This document shows, in pieces, positions 6,021-8,780 of a DNA stretch of 8,780 nt. Origin of the DNA: Limnochordia bacterium (GTDB taxonomy: Bacteria; Bacillota; Limnochordia; Darwinibacteriales; SLO01); the NCBI GenBank assembly GCA_007132635.1, contig SLOG01000411.1, positions 1-8,780 on the forward strand. Reading direction: 5' to 3'. Position numbers and translations under genes: made by a program. The notes under the pieces are model-generated. The model made no database searches, was not told the origin of the DNA, and worked only from the letters and a program-made list of their open reading frames with translations. Positions within the stretch are counted from its first letter, which is position 1. The number at the start of each line of letters is the position of its first letter.

Positions 6021-7952
6021 CTACTGGCGGATGAAATACTGTTCTGGGCTTGTATAGGCTGGTGAGAACAGCATGTAGACGTTGATTCCGCTTTCCGGAA
6101 CATTACGGAAGTTATTCTTGACAATCACTGGCTGCGGATAGGAGCCGATGAATGGAATGTTAAAGACATTCTCGGCTACGATAAGCATGATCTCCGATTC
6201 CAACCGGAGGACTTCATCCGGATCCGACTCAGCCTTGAGTTCATCATAGAGGCGTTGAATCTCTGCCACCGGGGCACTCGGCTGCTGACCAGCGCGACCG
6301 CCAGTAATATAGTACCGGGCGTGTTCGGGCGCCCAATAGTTAGACTGTTCCACCGGAGCAAAGGATTGGGGGAAGACAGGCCATCGTTCGACGCCCATCA
6401 GATAACCCACCAAGTGGTATTCAGCGCTGTGCATGCGAGGCCACCAGCGGTCGTAGCTCAGAGCATCGACATCTGTCCGGATACCTAAGTTCTCTTCCCA
6501 CTGACGACTGACAATCTCAAAGGCGTCAATAAGGCTCGGGAAGGGAGCTAGACCCTCGATGGTCACGCGGAGTACATCGCCGTTGGGATCCAACCGCAGA
6601 CCCTGTGCGTTGCGCTCCAGGCCCATTTCGTCCAACAGCTCATTGGCGCGGTCAGGATTGAATCGGTAGTACTGCAGGAAGTCAAAGTCCTCATCCTGCA
6701 GATGCCGAGGAAGCAGCACACTCTCCACCGGTTCGCTCATCCCGAAGTACAATAGGCTATCGATAACGCTGCGATCCACACCCATGGAAAGCGCCTGGCG
6801 AAAGCGGATATCCTGCATCAGTTCCCACAACATCTCCTGCCGCGGGTTCTGCGGATTCATGGTCTGGTTCGGGAAAACAGCCGGCCCCGACTCACCCACG
6901 TGCCACGTCAGCACACGATAATCGCCTTCATCTTGGTTTTCCATGAACAACGTCCAGTTAGAAAATGCAATGTGTCTGAACTGCATATCGATTTGACCTG
7001 CTGACGCTTGGAGATTCAAGATCTCTGTGTCCCCAACGATGTTGATGGCGATGCGGTCAATATACGGCAGCTGATTGCCATCAGGATCTACCTTGAAATA
7101 GTAGGGGTTCCTGACAAAGATCAAACGATCCGACGGCGGAGGTGTCTGCAGCACCCACGCGCTCAACACCGGCCGTTCGGGGTTGGTGTTGACGTTGTTC
7201 TTGTTCTGAAACAACTGATACCACTCGTCCAAACCAGCGTCGGCCACCATGGCATCCAACTCATCCTGAGCCACGTAGTCCGGATGAAACTGGCTCAAGT
7301 AATGCTTTGGTTGAATGATGCCGTGACCCAGAAACGCAAGGTACTGCTGAAACAGACCATACGGACCGACAAACGAAAACTCAACTGTATGATCATCAAT
7401 CTTGGTGACCTCCGCCAACTCCCCGTTAATCGTCAGCCAAGCAGGAGCCACCGGTGTCAGCTGTTCATTCCGTACCACGTTGTCGTACCAGAAAACAAAG
7501 TCATCAGCACCAAAGGGTGCTCCGTCCGACCAACGAATACCTTCCCGAAGGTGGAACGTGAAGGTGGTATTGTCTTCCGATACATCCCATGAACTTGCAA
7601 TCTCCGGTTCCAGGGACATGCCGTCCCGGCCCCATTTGACAAGAGACGTGTGCGTCAAGCGGCCGAAACCAGCGGGCACATCGCCCATTCCTGTGGCAGC
7701 CCGGTTCCATGTACCCCCGTATTGCCCAATCTCCTCTACCGGTTCGATCACTTCGGGATCCAACGGGAGCCGTTCTTCGACCGGTGGCAGTTCACCCGCA
7801 GCCACTAACTCCGCTAGAGAAGGAGCTTCTTGATACTGGGCCGCAGCAATCCCCGCAGTCAGAACCAACGATACTACGATAAGCAATGACATAAACATCG
7901 ATCTTCTCACGCAATTCATCCCCCTTTTTTTCTTTCTGACGACATCAATCAT
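6021..7952 (-). CDS. Family 5 extracellular solute-binding protein of the ABC importer
   Basis: A 643-residue secreted binding protein (SBP_bac_5 type) that captures the substrate outside the membrane and delivers it to the two permeases. A long basic n-region (KKKRG...VRR) is followed by a hydrophobic core (about 19-35) and a likely signal peptidase I site after AAA (36-38). There is no lipobox cysteine. The mature start includes SLAELVAAGELPPVEERLP (45-63) and YGGTW (78-82). The family signature region HLREGIRWSDGAPF.ADDFVFWYDN spans 134-158, and RNPYYFKVDPDGNQLPYIDR (281-300) is typical of the long family 5 proteins. These long members (600-650 residues) often belong to oligosaccharide or unknown-substrate importers rather than classical dipeptide systems. 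The start is uncertain: ATG 7952 has a strong GGAGG but 16 bases away, while ATG 7919, GTG 7910 and ATG 7898 are in-frame alternatives that keep the signal peptide. It lies 53 bases after the URO-D frame and 82 before the permease. Confidence 0.94.
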   Translation of the reverse strand: MIDVVRKKKRGMNCVRRSMFMSLLIVVSLVLTAGIAAAQYQEAPSLAELVAAGELPPVEERLPLDPEVIEPVEEIGQYGGTWNRAATGMGDVPAGFGRLTHTSLVKWGRDGMSLEPEIASSWDVSEDNTTFTFHLREGIRWSDGAPFGADDFVFWYDNVVRNEQLTPVAPAWLTINGELAEVTKIDDHTVEFSFVGPYGLFQQYLAFLGHGIIQPKHYLSQFHPDYVAQDELDAMVADAGLDEWYQLFQNKNNVNTNPERPVLSAWVLQTPPPSDRLIFVRNPYYFKVDPDGNQLPYIDRIAINIVGDTEILNLQASAGQIDMQFRHIAFSNWTLFMENQDEGDYRVLTWHVGESGPAVFPNQTMNPQNPRQEMLWELMQDIRFRQALSMGVDRSVIDSLLYFGMSEPVESVLLPRHLQDEDFDFLQYYRFNPDRANELLDEMGLERNAQGLRLDPNGDVLRVTIEGLAPFPSLIDAFEIVSRQWEENLGIRTDVDALSYDRWWPRMHSAEYHLVGYLMGVERWPVFPQSFAPVEQSNYWAPEHARYYITGGRAGQQPSAPVAEIQRLYDELKAESDPDEVLRLESEIMLIVAENVFNIPFIGSYPQPVIVKNNFRNVPESGINVYMLFSPAYTSPEQYFIRQ

Positions 7953-7968
7953 TGTCGGTTGGCCATCA

Positions 7969-7973
7969 CCTCC
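7969..7973 (-). promoter_or_regulatory. Ribosome binding site upstream of the binding-protein gene, unusually distant
   Basis: GGAGG within GGGGAGGTGATGG on the minus strand is an excellent anti-SD match, but 16 bases separate it from the ATG at 7952. The only nearer ATG (7966) opens a five-codon frame whose TGA overlaps the 7952 ATG as ATGA. The site is real by sequence; which start it serves is unclear. Confidence 0.6.
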
Positions 7974-8005
7974 CCAATCTGCTCTGCACTTTCACCAAAA
8001 CCGTC

Positions 8006-8644
8006 TCAGCGCTGACCAGCATGTGCGGCAGATACGAGTTCCTCATAGGCCCACTGATCCCAGGCATCTGCCACACCGATGCCCGGAAGGTCTCCGTAAT
8101 TTTTCAACAGCAGCGAGCCGCAAAATGTGTCCACCAAACGGCGGGCCTCCGCACGAATAAAACTCTCGTCTCCAGTCGGCATCACCACTTGGATATCCAC
8201 CGGGGAAAACAAACACACCTGGCGTCGGCGAAACTTATCGGCTAGCGCAGGCATATCGTAGGCCGCTGGCTGGTCAAATTGGAAACAATCAATGCCAGCA
8301 TCGATAAGATCATCCAGTAGAATCCAATTGTACCCGCAGGAATGCATGATAACCTTCATATCCAACGAATGGGCCAAACGCGTGAGCCGCGCGTACGTAT
8401 CACCAAATACGTCCCGCCACATCTTCGGCCCAATGAGCGGCCCCGTCTGCGTACCCCAATCCTCAGTAAAGAATACAGCTTGGGCCCCAATGCGGCCCGC
8501 ATGTCGGATTTTAACAGCGATGGTCGATGCTACGACTTCGTTCAGTTCCTGAACACGAGCCGGGTCAGAGGCAATATCCATTAAGTAGTTGTCCAGTCTG
8601 CGGATGTAACGAGCTCGATCAAAAATCCACCCACCGATACTCAA
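8006..8644 (-). CDS. URO-D/MtaA-family protein, N-terminally truncated (possible remnant)
   Basis: A frame of 212 codons from a TTG at 8644, matching the C-terminal two-thirds of uroporphyrinogen decarboxylase-family proteins (normally about 330-390 residues). Visible family features: DNYLMDIASDPARVQEL (18-34), TEDWGTQTGPLIGPKMW (60-76), IMHSCGYNWILLDDLIDAGI (99-118) and KNYGDLPGIGV (181-191). H101 and C103 of HSCG match two of the zinc ligands used by corrinoid methyltransferases of this fold. The expected third cysteine near the C-terminus (GCG in MtaA) is not at that place, where KNYGDLPG stands. Homology-like sequence continues upstream of the TTG to about 8697, but there is no ATG, GTG or TTG start there and a TGA at 8732-8734 closes the frame. 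No good ribosome binding site precedes the TTG at 8644 or the ATG at 8581. It may be a decayed 5'-deleted gene or a short protein using a weak start. Full relatives act as cytoplasmic methyltransferases or decarboxylases. Confidence 0.72.
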   Translation of the reverse strand: MSIGGWIFDRARYIRRLDNYLMDIASDPARVQELNEVVASTIAVKIRHAGRIGAQAVFFTEDWGTQTGPLIGPKMWRDVFGDTYARLTRLAHSLDMKVIMHSCGYNWILLDDLIDAGIDCFQFDQPAAYDMPALADKFRRRQVCLFSPVDIQVVMPTGDESFIRAEARRLVDTFCGSLLLKNYGDLPGIGVADAWDQWAYEELVSAAHAGQR

Positions 8645-8697
8645 GGTCCAAAACTTGTCCGGAGAAGCATGGAATAGCTCTTGCGCCCGGTTGTAAA
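8645..8697 (-). other. In-frame URO-D-like sequence upstream of the first possible start
   Basis: Read in the frame of the URO-D-family gene, this stretch gives FYNRAQELFHASPDKFWT directly joined to the annotated protein. It resembles the region just before the (R/G)...LRG-type segment in full-length members, about 130-150 residues into the protein. It has no start codon. It supports loss of the 5' end of a formerly longer gene rather than a native short protein. Confidence 0.55.
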
Positions 8698-8708
8698 AAT
8701 GTTTTATT

Positions 8709-8735
8709 ATTATACCATAATTTAAAGACCGTCAA
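8709..8735 (-). promoter_or_regulatory. Sigma-70/SigA-type promoter with extended -10
   Basis: On the minus strand TTGACG (8730-8735) is followed after 15 bases by TATAAT (8709-8714), preceded by TGG, which makes an extended -10 (TGnTATAAT). The -10 is perfect and the -35 matches five of six. The spacer is two short of the optimum, which the extended -10 can offset. Transcription would start near 8702 and run into the URO-D frame and the importer genes. The surrounding 80 bases are much more AT-rich than the rest of the window. Confidence 0.65.
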
Positions 8736-8780
8736 GGATTGTTTAAAAAAGCGCTGACCATGAAAGCAGGGAGCATATAA
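8736..8780. other. Right-edge AT-rich flank, no gene recognised
   Basis: These 45 bases upstream of the promoter hold no supported gene. On the minus strand the URO-D frame reads a few codons ending at the TGA at 8732-8734, which could be the tail of another gene or chance. A six-base palindrome AGCGCT lies at 8750-8755. Confidence 0.4.

Noticed and set aside
7008..7592. Plus-strand open frame of 194 codons opposite the binding-protein gene.
   Set aside because: It is antisense to clear binding-protein coding sequence, with no recognisable domain and no independent ribosome binding site support.
8750..8755. AGCGCT palindrome upstream of the -35 as a LacI-family or CcpA operator.
   Set aside because: Only six bases are symmetric; the flanking half-sites do not match each other, and the spacing does not fit a cre consensus.
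8008..8760. The 11-base direct repeat AGCGCTGACCA at 8008-8018 and 8750-8760 flanking the URO-D frame, as a possible deletion or insertion scar.
   Set aside because: A window of this size is expected to hold several repeated 11-mers by chance, the first copy lies in ordinary coding sequence, and no other mobile-element feature is present.
8760..8780. ATGAAAGCAGGGAGC on the plus strand as the start of a divergent gene.
   Set aside because: It meets TAA after six codons, at the window edge.

Overview
All genes recognised in this window lie on the minus strand and read from the right edge to the left edge. The layout looks like one operon built around a peptide/oligosaccharide-type (Dpp/Opp/Nik family) ABC importer. 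In transcription order: a consensus-like promoter (about 8709-8735); an N-terminally shortened uroporphyrinogen decarboxylase (URO-D/MtaA)-family frame; a family 5 extracellular substrate-binding protein; two inner-membrane permeases (DppB-like, then DppC-like); two ATPases (DppD-like, then DppF-like); a DegT/DnrJ/EryC1/StrS-family PLP aminotransferase; and the first 146 codons of an amidohydrolase-2-like TIM-barrel protein that runs off the left edge. The ends are tightly packed: an 8-base overlap between the two ATPase genes, 2 bases between the second permease and the first ATPase, and almost no gap between the aminotransferase and the amidohydrolase.

The importer is complete: binding protein, two permeases and two ATPases. 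Its substrate cannot be read from the sequence, because this transporter family carries peptides, oligosaccharides, nickel and other solutes. The aminotransferase and amidohydrolase directly downstream suggest an imported compound that is transaminated or hydrolysed, for example an amino-sugar, cyclitol or modified amino-acid derivative. That is inference from gene order only.

The two most notable non-coding signals are a perfect 12-13 bp inverted repeat between the binding-protein gene and the first permease gene, and an extended -10 promoter at the point where recognisable URO-D coding sequence begins. About the first third of a normal URO-D protein is missing there, and an in-frame stop lies just upstream.

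The organism is a bacterium with moderately high GC and strong GGAGG ribosome binding sites about 7 bases from the start codon. The binding protein has a Sec signal peptide without a lipobox cysteine, which fits a diderm envelope better than a typical monoderm Bacillota. An uncultured deep-branching Bacillota-like lineage (for example Limnochordia), Chloroflexota, Thermotogota or Armatimonadota would all fit; this placement is weak. No tRNA, rRNA, CRISPR array, insertion sequence or integrase was seen. The window holds a plausible uncharacterised catabolic/import locus, but nothing that clearly amounts to a new kind of system.
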